64,000 nt of DNA from Omphiscola glabra. Taxonomy: Eukaryota > Mollusca > Gastropoda > Lymnaeidae. The DNA is taken from the NCBI GenBank assembly GCA_964017045.1, contig OZ024794.1, positions 25,477,340 through 25,541,339 of the forward strand, read 5' to 3'. The notes under the pieces are model-generated. The model worked only from the letters and a program-made list of their open reading frames with translations. It searched no databases and had not been told where the DNA came from. This document shows positions 10,621 through 21,059 of the stretch, piece after piece; within the stretch, counting starts at the first letter, position 1, and every line of letters begins with the position of its first letter. The position numbers and the translations under genes are program-made.

Positions 10621-10900
10621 GGTCTGCTGATTTTCTTAAGTATGTTAGTTAGTAGAAGCTGTGTTGTACTATCAACGGTAATTATATTTGTCAATCCATA
10701 GAAATGTTGATTATCTTCTGAACAAAATTAATTATTAAAAAAATCGGCAACTCACTCGGATCGGGTTTCCATTCTCGCGCGGGATTAAATATGTTTGTTA
10801 TTTTTTATGATGCATACCTATTCTAATTCACCCATTTAATAGTATGATTTATTATACTGCCGGCCTTTAAACAATAGCCCTACAGTTAGTCCTACACCCT

Positions 10901-11669
10901 AATTTTGCGTCAAATTTCTTTTTGAACGCATTATTTTGTTTTTCTATATAGTATAGTGCGTTCAAAAAGACATTCAACGAAAATTTTAACGTGTGAACCG
11001 ATAAATGTCGCATAAGAGATGGAGTCGGTGGGCCGTCGAGCGTGAGCTCTTAATGCCCCCCGGCGCCCCCCCCCACACAATCCAGCGCACTGAAGGACTT
11101 AACCCGACGCCAGCCCGTGCGGAAGGGCGCCGGGAACTTCCCCCTTGACCTAGGGGAGGCCCGGTCGACCGAGGACGCTGCGTTTAAAGCGTCCGCAGTC
11201 CACTCTATGTGGGTCAGGACGGCTTTACTTCCACTCCGGGGGGTTGGTGTTGCGTTGCCATTCCCCACCGCCCAGGGAGTCTTTCGGTCGGGACGTTTGT
11301 AGTGGCGGGACGAAAACGGTTGCCTAGGAGCGGCTTTCTCACGGCCGCGTAGCTAAAATCATCGGCATGGGTTTTGATTGCCACCCAAGCCTCATATCCA
11401 TTAACAGCAACTAGTAATCATGTTAGTGGCAGCTCCCGTTGCGTTGGGAGTCATGCGTTTGGCCGGGGTTTTTTAGCTTCGGGTGGACAAGTCCCCCCTA
11501 CTAGTCTACCACGCCACGAAGAGGCAAAACCCCATGTGGACGCCCCCAAGTCTCCTCGGGGACGCTGCCGCTTACGCAGCACAGTGTGTGTACCGATAAA
11601 AAGATTCGACCCAATTTCCGTTCGATCAAATTTCCGTCGATCAATTTTTTCTTTCAAACAAATTTCCGG
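10901..11669. mobile_element. Foldback DNA element, left arm lost, split by a nested insertion
   Basis: Positions 10901-11005 match the central palindrome of the foldback element at 52617-52909 (GCGTCAAATTTCTTTTTGAA, CGCATTATTTTG, then the reverse complement). Positions 11586-11669 match its right arm (GATTCGACCCAATTTCCG, GATCAAATTTCCGTCGATCA). The 580 bp between them are foreign. The left arm is missing. Confidence 0.8.
11006..11585 (+). mobile_element. GC-rich insertion with 15-bp target duplication (GC-rich repeat, copy 2)
   Basis: The insertion is bracketed by GTGTGAACCGATAAA (10991-11005) and GTGTGTACCGATAAA (11586-11600), identical at 14 of 15 bases. The duplicated bases are part of the host foldback element. 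A variable duplication of this length points to target-primed retrotransposition, yet no poly-A or simple tail is visible at either end. The interior is GC-rich and lacks a long frame. It is homologous to 10040-10620 in inverse orientation. Confidence 0.75.
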
Positions 11670-11689
11670 TAACCGATTATAATACATTT

Positions 11690-12265
11690 CCTGTGACTGT
11701 ATTAACCCATGTGACGCATAAATCTTAAATTAAAAAAAAAAAATTAACTCTGTACGGTATACCTCTCATTTGGAGGAAAAAAACACAAAGGAAAATTAAT
11801 ATTGAGCATGTTAAACTTTTTGAAGAATAATACATCTTCTGTTATCGTATGAACCCATGTAAGAGTTTGACCAGCTGAACATTAACTTCCCCCTGTTGTT
11901 TTTTTCCAAAATGAGAGATAGAACTATTTCCTTGAAATCCATCCATCGGTAATATTAGGCCACATATACGGAGAAATGAGTTTCCAAGAAATGGCTGCGC
12001 AGGAAGGGAGATAAATGGTTTGGGAATACCGAAGTGAAGCTAACTCAATATGACAGTTGTAGTGGGTTGACCTTTTGCAACTTCCTCCCGTTTATTAAGC
12101 TGGCTATTCTTGTACTTCCTTTGCTTTTGTTTTATTTTTTTGGTGTTGTGTTTTTTAACGCTAAATAGAAAGAACTATAAACGAATAAAATTCTTAAGCA
12201 TTAAAATTCAATATGTTGGCGTGTTGTAGCATGGTCATCGAGTCATCATGTACTTTTCAACCAGG
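11690..12265. other. Intergenic DNA, no gene seen
   Basis: AT-rich with poly-A and poly-T runs. No supported feature. Confidence 0.5.
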
Positions 12266-12273
12266 TCCTGGTC

Positions 12274-12465
12274 CAGGGCCGTGCAGAAGATTTTTGGGCT
12301 CCGATGAAATCCATAGTCTTGGCCCCACAGACTTCTAAAAAATTGTCATTGTACCCAACCCCAATTTTTTTAAAAATTAATAAAGTAATTCCACCATGGC
12401 GTGCTGCATGTGGGCCGGGCCCCGAGTATTTACATGGTTGCCTCCTGGGGCTCTGCACGGCCTTG
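12274..12465. mobile_element. hAT-like MITE, CAGGGCCGTGCAGA termini
   Basis: Left end CAGGGCCGTGCAGAAGA and right end CTCTGCACGGCCTTG are inverted repeats of about 14 bp. The 192-bp interior is non-coding. Flanks TCCTGGTC and TTCCGGTG are only partly alike, so the target duplication is decayed or misplaced by one base. Confidence 0.7.
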
Positions 12466-12469
12466 TTTC

Positions 12470-13685
12470 CGGTGGGCGGAAACAAAAGTCACCGAAAAAA
12501 CTTTTTATAAACCATGGAAGAGACGGCTATGTGAGTTTTACCGATTTGAAATACTATGGACGAACGATGACATAATAATGGCTGAGATTATAACTGTTGG
12601 ACATCGGTCAAGGGTTCTCTAGGACTTGGTCTTAAATGCTCATACACTCTTACAGATATGTTGTTCATTCTTGTATTGGTGGCCAGCCAATTTATGGTGA
12701 GACTTAATTTTTTTTCTCCTTTTAAGCCTAAAGCAGAGCTGAGCTCATTGGGCTTGTAATAGAAGGAATTCGACCAGGCTCGTGGTCTGGGGGATATTGA
12801 AAGGAGGCCAAAATCTACAGACGAAGAAAAATTACACACACATAAAATTCTCCACGTAACTTGTCAGTGGTCAGTCGCGTGTTGATATTTAGGTCAGTGG
12901 AAGAGAGGTAGTGGGGAGCCATACAGCAATGTGGCAGCATTGACAGCTCAGGGTTGCGTATGTCGTGTGTAATCACTAGCCACTGGTCAGTGGAATGCTG
13001 GTATTTAGGTCAGGGGAAGGGGACTTTAGGTGGCATTCGATCACTATAATTACAGCTTTGGACGAAGAACATTATATTGGCGTTGTACAAACTATACTAC
13101 GTCTTAACAAGTGCATCTATTATTATAACAATTTCATACAGCTGAAAATGTTTTTTTTTTTTTAATAAAGAAACCTAAGCGCACAGTGAATTTTAAATGC
13201 TTAACGTAATTGGATCATTCATAAATATAATTAGTCATATATATAAATATATATATATATAAGAGAGAGGGAGAAACAATGAGATAGAGTCTAGTAAAGA
13301 AAGAGTGAAGAGAGAACTAAAGAGTGAGAATGAAGGCGCCTAAAAGGGGAGAGAGAAAGAAAATGCTTTTTGACAACAAATCCTCTGATGACGTAAACAA
13401 ACACAAAATGACGTCATTGCATAGAATAGCTATCCACGAAGACCAATTTGGCCATGATTTATTTTTATTTTTTGACATAGTCGGCGCTTTATGACAACAA
13501 ATCCAGTGTGTAGGTAGCCTACTAGTATCTTGACAAAATGTTAGAAAAATGCAGGGAGCAGCATTTGCTTCCCCTTTATCTACATCTATGCCGGGGCGTA
13601 AATCCACCTCCTATGTACAGCAAACAACCAAATAGACCAAATGTTGATTACTATTTGCGTCTTCAATATCTGGAAAAGCCGCTGA
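12470..13685. other. Intergenic DNA, no gene seen
   Basis: It holds a loose duplication around 12860-13025 (TGGTCAGT..., TATTTAGGTCAG), a TA microsatellite at about 13239-13260 and a GA-rich run at 13262-13360. Short frames show no domain. Confidence 0.5.
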
Positions 13686-13689
13686 ACCA

Positions 13690-13975
13690 AATGATTCACA
13701 GAGCCAACCAAAGTGATCCATTCCTGTGATCCCAACATTAAATCATGTTAGGTCAAAACCCAAACAAAGTAATGCATTCCTGTGATCCCATCATAATATC
13801 ATGTTATATCAAGTCTTCGTCCATTATTATTATTATTTATTTTTTAGATTTATTTATTATGATTTTTTAATATTTTTTTTTGCACGTTACTAGATTTCTC
13901 TCTCCATCACACTTTTTTTTAAAGTCCACATTGTGTTTACGTCAAACCTGTACCAGGAAAAACTAAGAATAGATT
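13690..13975. repeat. Dispersed repeat, copy A (direct relative of 19130-19315)
   Basis: CCCATCATAATATCATGTTA, TCAAGTCTTCGTCCATTATT, TTTATTTATTATGATTTTT, CTCTYTCCATCACACTTT and AGGAAAAACTAAGAATA occur in the same order and orientation in both copies. The GATCCC...TCATGTTA part is itself doubled in this copy (about 13725 and 13784). Origin unknown. Confidence 0.75.
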
Positions 13976-14126
13976 TTCCGGCAACGTATTAGTATTTGAA
14001 GGGGAACTCCCCTAGAGATCATGTGACGTGATGAATGTTGGTTTTTATGGGGGTAAAACTTAAGAAACTATAGAACTTTGAAAAAAATATTTAACAGCAC
14101 CTTCACTTTTTGAACTCATCCTCAAT

Positions 14127-14316
14127 ATAAATGAACACGTCCACCAAATAAATGAACCCGTCCACCACATAAATGAACCCGTCCACCACATAAATGAACC
14201 CGTCCACCAAATAAATGAACCCGTCCACCAAATAAATGAACCCGTCCACCAAATAAATGAACACGTCCACCAAATAAATGAACTCGTCCACCAAATAAAT
14301 GAACCCGTCCACCCAA
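14127..14316. repeat. 21-bp tandem array, about 9 copies
   Basis: The unit is AAATAAATGAACCCGTCCACC with A/C variants. All three minus frames are open as 7-residue periodic strings, which is a repeat artefact. Confidence 0.92.
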
Positions 14317-14339
14317 TATTATTTCTCCTCATCTTATTG

Positions 14340-15129
14340 CACTTTACTTTTATAGTCTCTGTTTAAAAGATTATTATAAATGTTCGTTTATTATGTAATG
14401 GTGCGTTCATTATGTAATGCTGCGTTCATTATATAATGGCCATGGTGCATTCATTATGCAATATTAGGAACAACAACCACGGGATTTGAAGGAAAATTAT
14501 CAATGGTTTAATTTACTTGATAATCCAATGTGCTTTAACCATTTAATTTATTGTACAGATTATTAACTCGTTTCAAACGTACTAAATATAGTTTAAGTCT
14601 TGGACAGTTGTTCGCCATCTCATGCGAAGATGAGCCATGATATATTCGACGGTGAGTACGCTGGTGCTTGTGAGCCCTGTCCCCATCATGGGGCCCATGT
14701 AATGTAAGTTTGTTAGCACAGTGTGTTTCACCCGCGTGTTGGACACGCTAAGGGGTTTGGTGCCCGAGGGGTATTGGAGTCAGTTCTGCTGTTCCCTGCG
14801 GTACGGATTCGTTCTGAAGACCGTGCTCCAACAGCGTATCTGCCTCGCCAGCTAGTGAGATCCAAAGAAACGGGCTCCCACGCGCTCACGCCGATGTCCA
14901 TGTATCTGAGGGTGCATTTTTTTTAGACAATCTTTGACGCGTTTAAAAAAAATATATTTATATTCTAACGAACTATCCCTCTGGATAGTTCATGTTGCAT
15001 ACTTTTTCAGGCAGTCTGTGTCTGACTTTCGCGCAACATGCCTAGCCCATCTGGCTAGCCGTCTTGTTAAATACGCGGGTAATAGCTTAAGTCCTGCACT
15101 AAACACCATCTGATACACATTTGATGATA
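14340..15129. other. Intergenic DNA with an unexplained GC-rich block
   Basis: A short ATGTAATG(G/C)TGCGTTCATT repeat (three copies) spans about 14392-14460. The block 14640-14920 is GC-richer than its surroundings (TTGGTGCCCGAGGGG, CTGCGGTACGGATTCG, CGGGCTCCCACGCGCTCACG) but has no recognisable frame or RNA gene. It may be a retroelement or SINE fragment; no convincing pol III boxes were found. Confidence 0.4.
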
Positions 15130-15836
15130 ATACACCCCCCTGTAGCAATATCCCCACCCTCTGTCCCCCGCCGACCTGTAGCAATATCCCCACCCTCTGT
15201 CCCCCGCCCCCTGTAGCAATATCCCCACCCTCTGTCCCCCGCCTCCTGTAGCAATATCCCCACCCTCTGTCCCCCGCCTCCTGTAGCAATATCCCCACCC
15301 TCTGTCCCCCGCCCCCTGTAGCAATATCCCCACCCTCTGTCCCCCGCCCCCTGTAGCAATATCCCCACCCTCTGTCCCCCGCCCCCTGTAGCAATATCCC
15401 CACCCTCTGTCCCCCGCCCCCTGTAGCAATATCCCCACCCTCTGTCCCCCGCCCCCTGTAGCAATATCCCCACCCTCTGTCCCCCGCCCCCTGTAGCAAT
15501 ATCCCCACCCTCTGTTCCCCGCCCCCTGTAGCAATATCCCCACCCCCTGTCCCCCGCCCCCTGTAGCAATATCCCCACCCCTGTCCCCCGCCCCCCTATA
15601 GCAATATCCCCACCCTCTGTCCCCCGCCCCCTGTAGCAATATCCCCACCCCTGTTCCCCTCCCCCTGTAGCAATATCCCCACCCCCTGTCCCCCGCCCCC
15701 TGTAGCAATATCCCCACCCTCTGTCCCCCGCCCCCTGTAGCAATATCCCCACCCCCTGTCCCCCGCCCCCTGTAGCAATATCCTCACCCCCTGTCCCCCG
15801 CCCCATGTAGCAATATCCCCACCCCCTGTCCCCCGC
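15130..15836. repeat. 35-bp tandem array, about 20 copies, with G-quadruplex potential
   Basis: The unit is CCCCTGTAGCAATATCCCCA followed by CCCTCTGTCCCCCGC. The middle copies (about 15206-15510) are almost identical, while copies towards the right end carry small indels. The minus strand has repeated runs of four or more G. Long minus frames of up to 250 codons arise because the unit lacks stops in several frames; they are not proteins. Confidence 0.95.
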
Positions 15837-15839
15837 AGA

Positions 15840-16320
15840 CAACAACAGCACGCCACATTCACATTACTAACTTTTCTAACCATTTCATAATCATGCATAT
15901 ATTGTAAACTACACATTAGTCTGTGTGTTTGGTGCGTGTGAGTTAGTGTAACCCAACGACTGTGTTGCGAGAAAAATAAGTGTTCAAATTTATGGTTTGA
16001 GAAGGGAGGAGGGAGGGGGAGGAGAGCTGGTGTAAGTCTTACAACATTGCTAAATTTAACCATTAAATACACAGATAGGATTGCGCCGTGCGCCTAGACA
16101 GCCGCAAGGCTGTTTAAAAAAAGAAAAGAACGGAAAATCAACAACGAACAAACCGACCCTCTTATCAGGTATGATATGTTAGTGGCTGTTGTTGACAAAC
16201 TTAACAGAGCTATCCAGCCATTTTATTATTCCAGACTTCGGTGTCCATTTAAATAAACTTCATTGACCCAGGGATTTCTTAAACCCAAACCCAGTAGTAC
16301 CGGTATAACGTTTTCAGCAT
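15840..16320. other. Intergenic DNA, no gene seen
   Basis: No supported feature. The sequence contains GGAGGGGGAGGAG near 16008 and a TACCGGTA palindrome at 16298. Confidence 0.5.
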
Positions 16321-16324
16321 AAAG

Positions 16325-16555
16325 TCCTCATCATATTCATAAGGTCTCCAGCAATAGGTCTACAGCAATAGGTCTCCAGCACAAGGTCTCCAGCAATAGG
16401 TCCCCAGCAATAGGTCTACAGCAATAGGTCTACAGCAACAGGCCTCCAACATGAAGTCGCCAGCAAAATGACTTCATCGCATGGACTCCAGCACAAGGCC
16501 TCCTGCATAACGTCTCTAGCAAAAGGTGTCCAACAGAAAGTCTGCAGCACCAAAT
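16325..16555. repeat. 15-bp tandem array
   Basis: About 15 diverged copies of AATAGGTCTCCAGCA (variants CTACAGCA, CCCCAGCA, CAAGGTCTCC). It decays towards the right. Confidence 0.9.
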
Positions 16556-16559
16556 TTCC

Positions 16560-17280
16560 GACTACAACTATTTGTGTTTCTGTTTTGCTGAAACGTTACA
16601 CGCCAAGCTTCACATTCTCAAGCGGAAGACAAAGAAAACTGAATTTGAAACATGAATACAAAAATAAGTTTTTATCAGTGTTTGAACCGGGTGAAACTTA
16701 TCTACCCCCAGGAATTCCACTATAAATGTAGAGTTTTGTTTACTTAACATGATCATACCGAAATCTCGGGTTTAAACAATTTATATTCGCCTTGCAATAA
16801 TTCAGTAACAGCAGTACACGTGTCGCAATTCCAATAACGAATACTAGTGTCCAATGCGCTCACTAATTGCTAACGATTGCAGCAGACGTCTGGCCATGTA
16901 GCGCGAGCTTCCCTTTGGTAACCATGGCTGCATAGTCGAACGTTTTGTGTGGGTCGTTTTCGGAGTTATAGAATATATGAGACTTGGAATAGGGCCAGTG
17001 CGGTGGCCGTAACAACTCACGCTGTTCCAGAATTGTTTTCTGTATATTGGAACTGGTCAGTTGACATCAGTGTTTTTTCAATGTGGGGCGTACGCCTCAG
17101 TCAGGGGTAATGCAATTTGAAGATTTTGAGGGCCATGTTTGTTATTTGACTCTGGGGGAAATATATTTGTAAAAATAATTAAGGTGTAGGGCGGAAGTAA
17201 GTGTTAGATATGACAGGTGAACATGAAATATTGATTGATGATGAGATAGGGGCTAACAGGATTGGGAAACAATGGTTGAG
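16560..17280. other. Intergenic DNA, no gene seen
   Basis: No supported gene. A moderately GC-rich patch at 16840-17070 has no recognisable domain in any frame. Confidence 0.45.
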
Positions 17281-17283
17281 ATG

Positions 17284-17552
17284 AAACACGAGTACTAGTA
17301 GGTCTATATAACATATTAGAACTGGCCATTCTAAATGAAGTTTTAGAACTCGTCGGTCTATATGAAATATTAGAACTGGTCAGCCTATATGAAATATAAG
17401 AACTGGTCAGCCTATATGAAATATTAGAACTGGTCAGCCTATATGAAATATTAGAACTGGGCAGTCTGTTTGAAATATTAGAACTGGTCAATGTCAATGA
17501 AATATTAGAACTAGTCAGTCTTTATGAAATATTAGAACTGGTCAGTCTATAC
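17284..17552. repeat. 27-bp tandem array, about 10 copies
   Basis: The unit is TATGAAATATTAGAACTGGT plus CAGCCTA. The minus-strand 9-residue periodic frame is an artefact of unit length. Confidence 0.92.
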
Positions 17553-18245
17553 CCGGGGTGGCCAGACCTGTAGTAACTGAGAGCCATTTTTAAAATAAAA
17601 AGAAATTGTTGAGAGCCACACTGAAGCACTATGGGTTACGAACCCACTCGCAATGAAAAATTCCTTTTGTGATTTATTTTTAAAAATTACTTTTTATTCG
17701 AATTTAATGATTTAAATATTTCAATTGTTTTAACCCTAACCGTATGTTGAAGAAACATATGCGTTACAGTTACACAATTGAAGAAAAATATGCGTTACAG
17801 TTACAGTGGGGTGTGGTATCTCTCGCCAATGTTTGATTTGCTGATTTGCTCCTCCCACTGTTAAAACTTTAAAAAAAAATTTGACTTCTTTTTTTTTCCC
17901 TTTAATTTTTTATTTTTTTTTAAAATTCACGGCCCCATTCATGTAGGACACGGTAGGAAAGGCAATGAATTAAACACAAAATCAATAGTCCGGGCCTGCT
18001 GCACAGTTGAATGGAGTGGCGCTCCGAGTACTTCATTTGTGGGTGGATCTAAGACCTGAGTGGATTACGTCACGTTCACTGCATGAATGAAGTGATCGTT
18101 TCTAATGGAATGTGGAGAGGGGCGATAGTAGCAACACGCGGTGTTAAACTTAGACGTGCAGAGCCAACACACACACACACCGATACGATCAGATCGTTAG
18201 TGAAAGGTTCCGTCATCTATGAATATAAATATACGACTTGCAAAG
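17553..18245. other. Possible hAT terminus, then unexplained DNA
   Basis: GGGGTGGCCAGACCTG at 17557 followed by two GAGAGCCA motifs resembles a common hAT terminus (CAGGGGTGGCCAAAC type). No matching right end was located. The rest, including CACACACACACAC near 18168, shows no gene. Confidence 0.35.
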
Positions 18246-18259
18246 AATGAAATTAAAAT

Positions 18260-18562
18260 TAAGTATGTAGTTTAAAGAGTATAAAGTCTATACCGGTAGT
18301 ATTAAGTCTAAATTCTAAAGTGTATAGTCTTAAGTCTAAAGTCTCTAGTCTAATTCTAAAGTTTTGAGTCTGTAGTATATAGCCTAAAGTCTATAGCCTA
18401 AAGTCTATAGCCTAAAGTATATAGCCTAAAGTCTATAGACCAATGTTTTAAATCTATTGTCTAAAGTCTAAATTCTATAGTCTAATGTCTTGTCTATGGT
18501 CTAATGTCTTAAGTCTATGGTCTGATGTCTTAAGTCTATGGTCTAATGTCTTAAGTCTCTAG
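18260..18562. repeat. Degenerate tandem array of AAGTCTATAG / TAAGTCTATGGTCTAATGTC motifs
   Basis: Many imperfect copies of a 14-21-bp theme. Regular 21-bp TAAGTCTATGGTCTAATGTC units at about 18490-18560 are the freshest part. Confidence 0.85.
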
Positions 18563-18669
18563 TTAAAACTACTGGAAAGTTTCATCGATGCTTAGCTCAA
18601 AATAATATTTCGAAAATATGTTCTGAGTGTATTAGGGTCATTCTGTTGTATCTACATCCAATTGAGAGG

Positions 18670-18726
18670 GTAGATATAGGGAGAGAGAGAGATAGAGGGA
18701 GACTTAGAGAGAGACAGAGAAAGAAC
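18670..18726. repeat. GA-rich simple repeat
   Basis: GAGAGAGAGA, then mixed GAGGGAGACTTAGAGAGAGACAGA. Low-complexity purine run. Confidence 0.85.
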
Positions 18727-19064
18727 GCTTGTAGAAAAGCTGATAAATATAACTATAACAAGCATCTAATATTTTATTACGTTAAGTTCAGTCCCGGCCA
18801 TGCGTGAGTTATTCTGCATTTGAGGCTATTGTTTGGCACCAGCGATAGGCTAACGAATCGGGTTACAAACCCCTCGGCTTTACCCTCTTTGCCAATATTA
18901 ACCAAAGACAATGGGTCAAATCAGTGGAACGCCAAATGTGCCATGGTAGACCCCCAAGAATATTGCCACAAAAGAGTCATTGTTGGATACAGAATGTGTA
19001 CCCGGTACAAAAGCTTTGGCATAGAAAGAAATCCTACGCCGCTGAACAGAATCGTGCCTCTACA

Positions 19065-19084
19065 CCCCCCCCCCTTTTTTTTTT
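19065..19084. repeat. Poly-C to poly-T junction
   Basis: Ten C directly followed by ten T. The same kind of homopolymer junction, on either strand, recurs at several other places in the window (see findings). Confidence 0.9.
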
Positions 19085-19129
19085 CAACCTTCAAAATATG
19101 TTTAATAATTCTAATTACCCATCCTGCCC

Positions 19130-19315
19130 CACAGAGTCAACCAAATTAACCCATTCCTCAGATCCCATCATAATATCATGTTAGATCAAGTCTTCGTCCA
19201 TTATTAATATTTATTTTAAAATTTATTTATTATGATTTTTATTTTGGTACCCTACTAGAGTTCTCTTTCCATCACACTTTCAAACCTGTTTCAGGAAAAA
19301 CTAAGAATAACCTGA
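19130..19315. repeat. Dispersed repeat, copy B (relative of 13690-13975)
   Basis: It shares the ordered blocks listed for copy A but is shorter, mainly because copy A has extra poly-T runs and a 40-base insertion before CAAACCTG. Confidence 0.75.
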
Positions 19316-20240
19316 CATACGCTACGCACACCCGACTGAAGCTGTGACAAGAAGAAGCTATTGTGTATACAATGGGACGCTCTCCAGTTTGCAATGGATG
19401 CATTATTCATGGCCGCCAACCTAAGGCACATCAGCATTGTAGGTCTTTGTACCACTCAACGTACTTTGTACCACCCAATGTCCTTTGCACCACTCGGTGC
19501 AGTTTGTAGAACTCTCCTACGCTTAAAGAGGTAAAGCACACACACAAAAAATGAACAAATCCGCGCAAAATAAAATATGCAAAACGCGGTGGCTAACTTT
19601 AGAAGTCACGCCCCAAAGACAACACTTTTCATCCAAGATTTGAGGGGGTCAAGGTTTCTCCCCCGACAGTCACACTAAATTGTCCAACAACCACCTCCCG
19701 CTCCCAGTCCTTAATTTCAAGCACCGGTACCGGTACTCTGGGAAATTTGAAACCTTTCTTTAAAAGTAAAAGTCTGAATAAATGTTTTGCTCTCATTCTG
19801 TGGCCGCTTTTGGGATATTAAGTAATGGTTCAACAAAAGACTAGTTTCATCTTTAAATTAAAACGTGCGTACAAAATAGCGATGGATCCATTATCATCTC
19901 AAAATGGAGTTTCTGTTGTTTGGTTTGGATGATGCAACGCTGCAGCTCCCGGCCAATCGATTTTTTCTGTTATTTTTGTAAAACCTTGGGCGGGGGAAGA
20001 ACATTGGAAAGACGCAGTAGTTATTGATCGCCCCCCGTGTCCAAAGGTCAGTTTGCCCGATCGAATATTACGTCTTTACGGGGAGGATGGAGTAAAGGGG
20101 GACGGCTTGTAGTTAGAGAACTGGTTGGAACAGCATCATGTCGACTGGGATGGAGGGTGAGTTGTGGTTGGTGGGAGACGGTGCCAGATTGGACGAGAGG
20201 AAATTTATCTTTCAGCTTCGACAAACACGTTGCCGGTGGC
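19316..20240. other. Intergenic DNA, no gene seen
   Basis: A 22-bp theme (GTACCACTCAACGTACTTT) is repeated about three times at 19445-19515. ACCGGTACCGGTAC lies at 19723-19736. No coding region recognised. Confidence 0.5.
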
Positions 20241-20249
20241 CTCGCCCTG

Positions 20250-20434
20250 TGGGTAAACACGGTGTCCTTAAGATCTAAGTGGGTCATGATGTGTAAACAC
20301 TGTGTCCCCTTAACAGAGTGGGTAATGGATGTGTAAACACGGTGTCCTTATGATCAAAGTGGGTCATGATGTGTAAACACTGTGTCCCCTTATCAGAGTG
20401 GGTCATGTTGAGTAAACACGGTGTCCTTATGATA
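20250..20434. repeat. 40-bp tandem array, about 4.5 copies
   Basis: The unit alternates two versions, GTAAACACGGTGTCCTTATG then ATCAAAGTGGGTCATGATGT, and GTAAACACTGTGTCCCCTTA with a CAGAGTGGGT ending. The alternation suggests an 80-bp higher-order unit. Confidence 0.9.
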
Positions 20435-20439
20435 TTAAG

Positions 20440-20611
20440 CAGTGGTTCCTGATCTTTTTGACTCATGGGGCCCCTTTTTAGAATCAATTTCTGTGGGGCA
20501 GCTCCTTTGGGCCTTCTAATACTATATGTCTTACAAGTTAATGATGTTTAAGAGTAGGCTTTTTTTTTCTCTAGCCGCAGAGCCCCCCTGAACACAGACT
20601 GGGAATCGCTG
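20440..20611. mobile_element. hAT-like MITE (CAGTGGTTC...GAATCGCTG)
   Basis: Left end CAGTGGTTCCTGATC and right end CTGGGAATCGCTG form an imperfect inverted repeat; the left subterminal GGGGCCCC and the right AGAGCCCCCC are typical of such elements. Flanks ATATTAAG and ATCTAAAT agree at 5 of 8 bases. It abuts the 40-bp array directly. Confidence 0.6.
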
Positions 20612-20967
20612 ATCTAAATGAACCGTTTTCTTATTTTCAGAACAGGCTACCAGTATGTAATATATCTGACGAGCCATTGGTTTAGTACCGTTATAAAAAT
20701 CTTATCAAATAGCGCAAAACATATAGATAATGTCTGATTATAAATTATACGTCTTTGAGTTATAGTTAATAATCGTCTTCCCTTCGGCATTCCACGACGT
20801 TAATATCGCTTCTTTTTTGTGTTTTGTTTGTTTTTCATGTTTGGGTCTAGGTCGCTGTCACGTGATGTTTTAAGTTGCCATTTCCTGGAATTCAGCAGTG
20901 TAGCTAAAGTAATAGATGACGCGAGCCTTCACTTATGTTGAGAAATGATTTTTTTTTTGTTTTCGAA

Positions 20968-21059
20968 GTGGCTATTCGTACCCGGGTACCAGAAGTGAGA
21001 GGTTGGGGCTGTGACTAATCCCAACCTCTCACTTCTGGTACCCGGGTGCGAATAGTCGC
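20968..21059. other. Near-perfect 40-bp-stem hairpin
   Basis: 20972-21007 and 21020-21055 are reverse complements over 36 bases with one G-U-type mismatch; pairing continues with wobbles to 20968/21059. The loop is 12 bases (21008-21019). The arm contains GTACCCGGGTACC, itself a palindrome, and AGAAGTGAGAGGTTGGG. The size fits a small inverted-repeat MITE or a precursor-miRNA-like hairpin. It is non-coding. Confidence 0.85.

Noticed and set aside
10300..11590. GC-rich blocks considered as 28S rRNA or R2-type ribosomal insertions
   Set aside because: No conserved rRNA helices or R2 junction sequence; better explained as an inverted pair of a dispersed repeat.
14640..14920. GC-rich block considered as a tRNA-derived SINE or rRNA fragment
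   Set aside because: No A box/B box pair at proper spacing, no tRNA fold and no rRNA core sequence recognised.
15067..15851. Minus-strand Gly/Tyr-rich frames up to 250 codons, resembling silk or mucin proteins
   Set aside because: All come from the 35-bp array, with equivalent frames in three phases; no signal peptide or unique flanking coding sequence.
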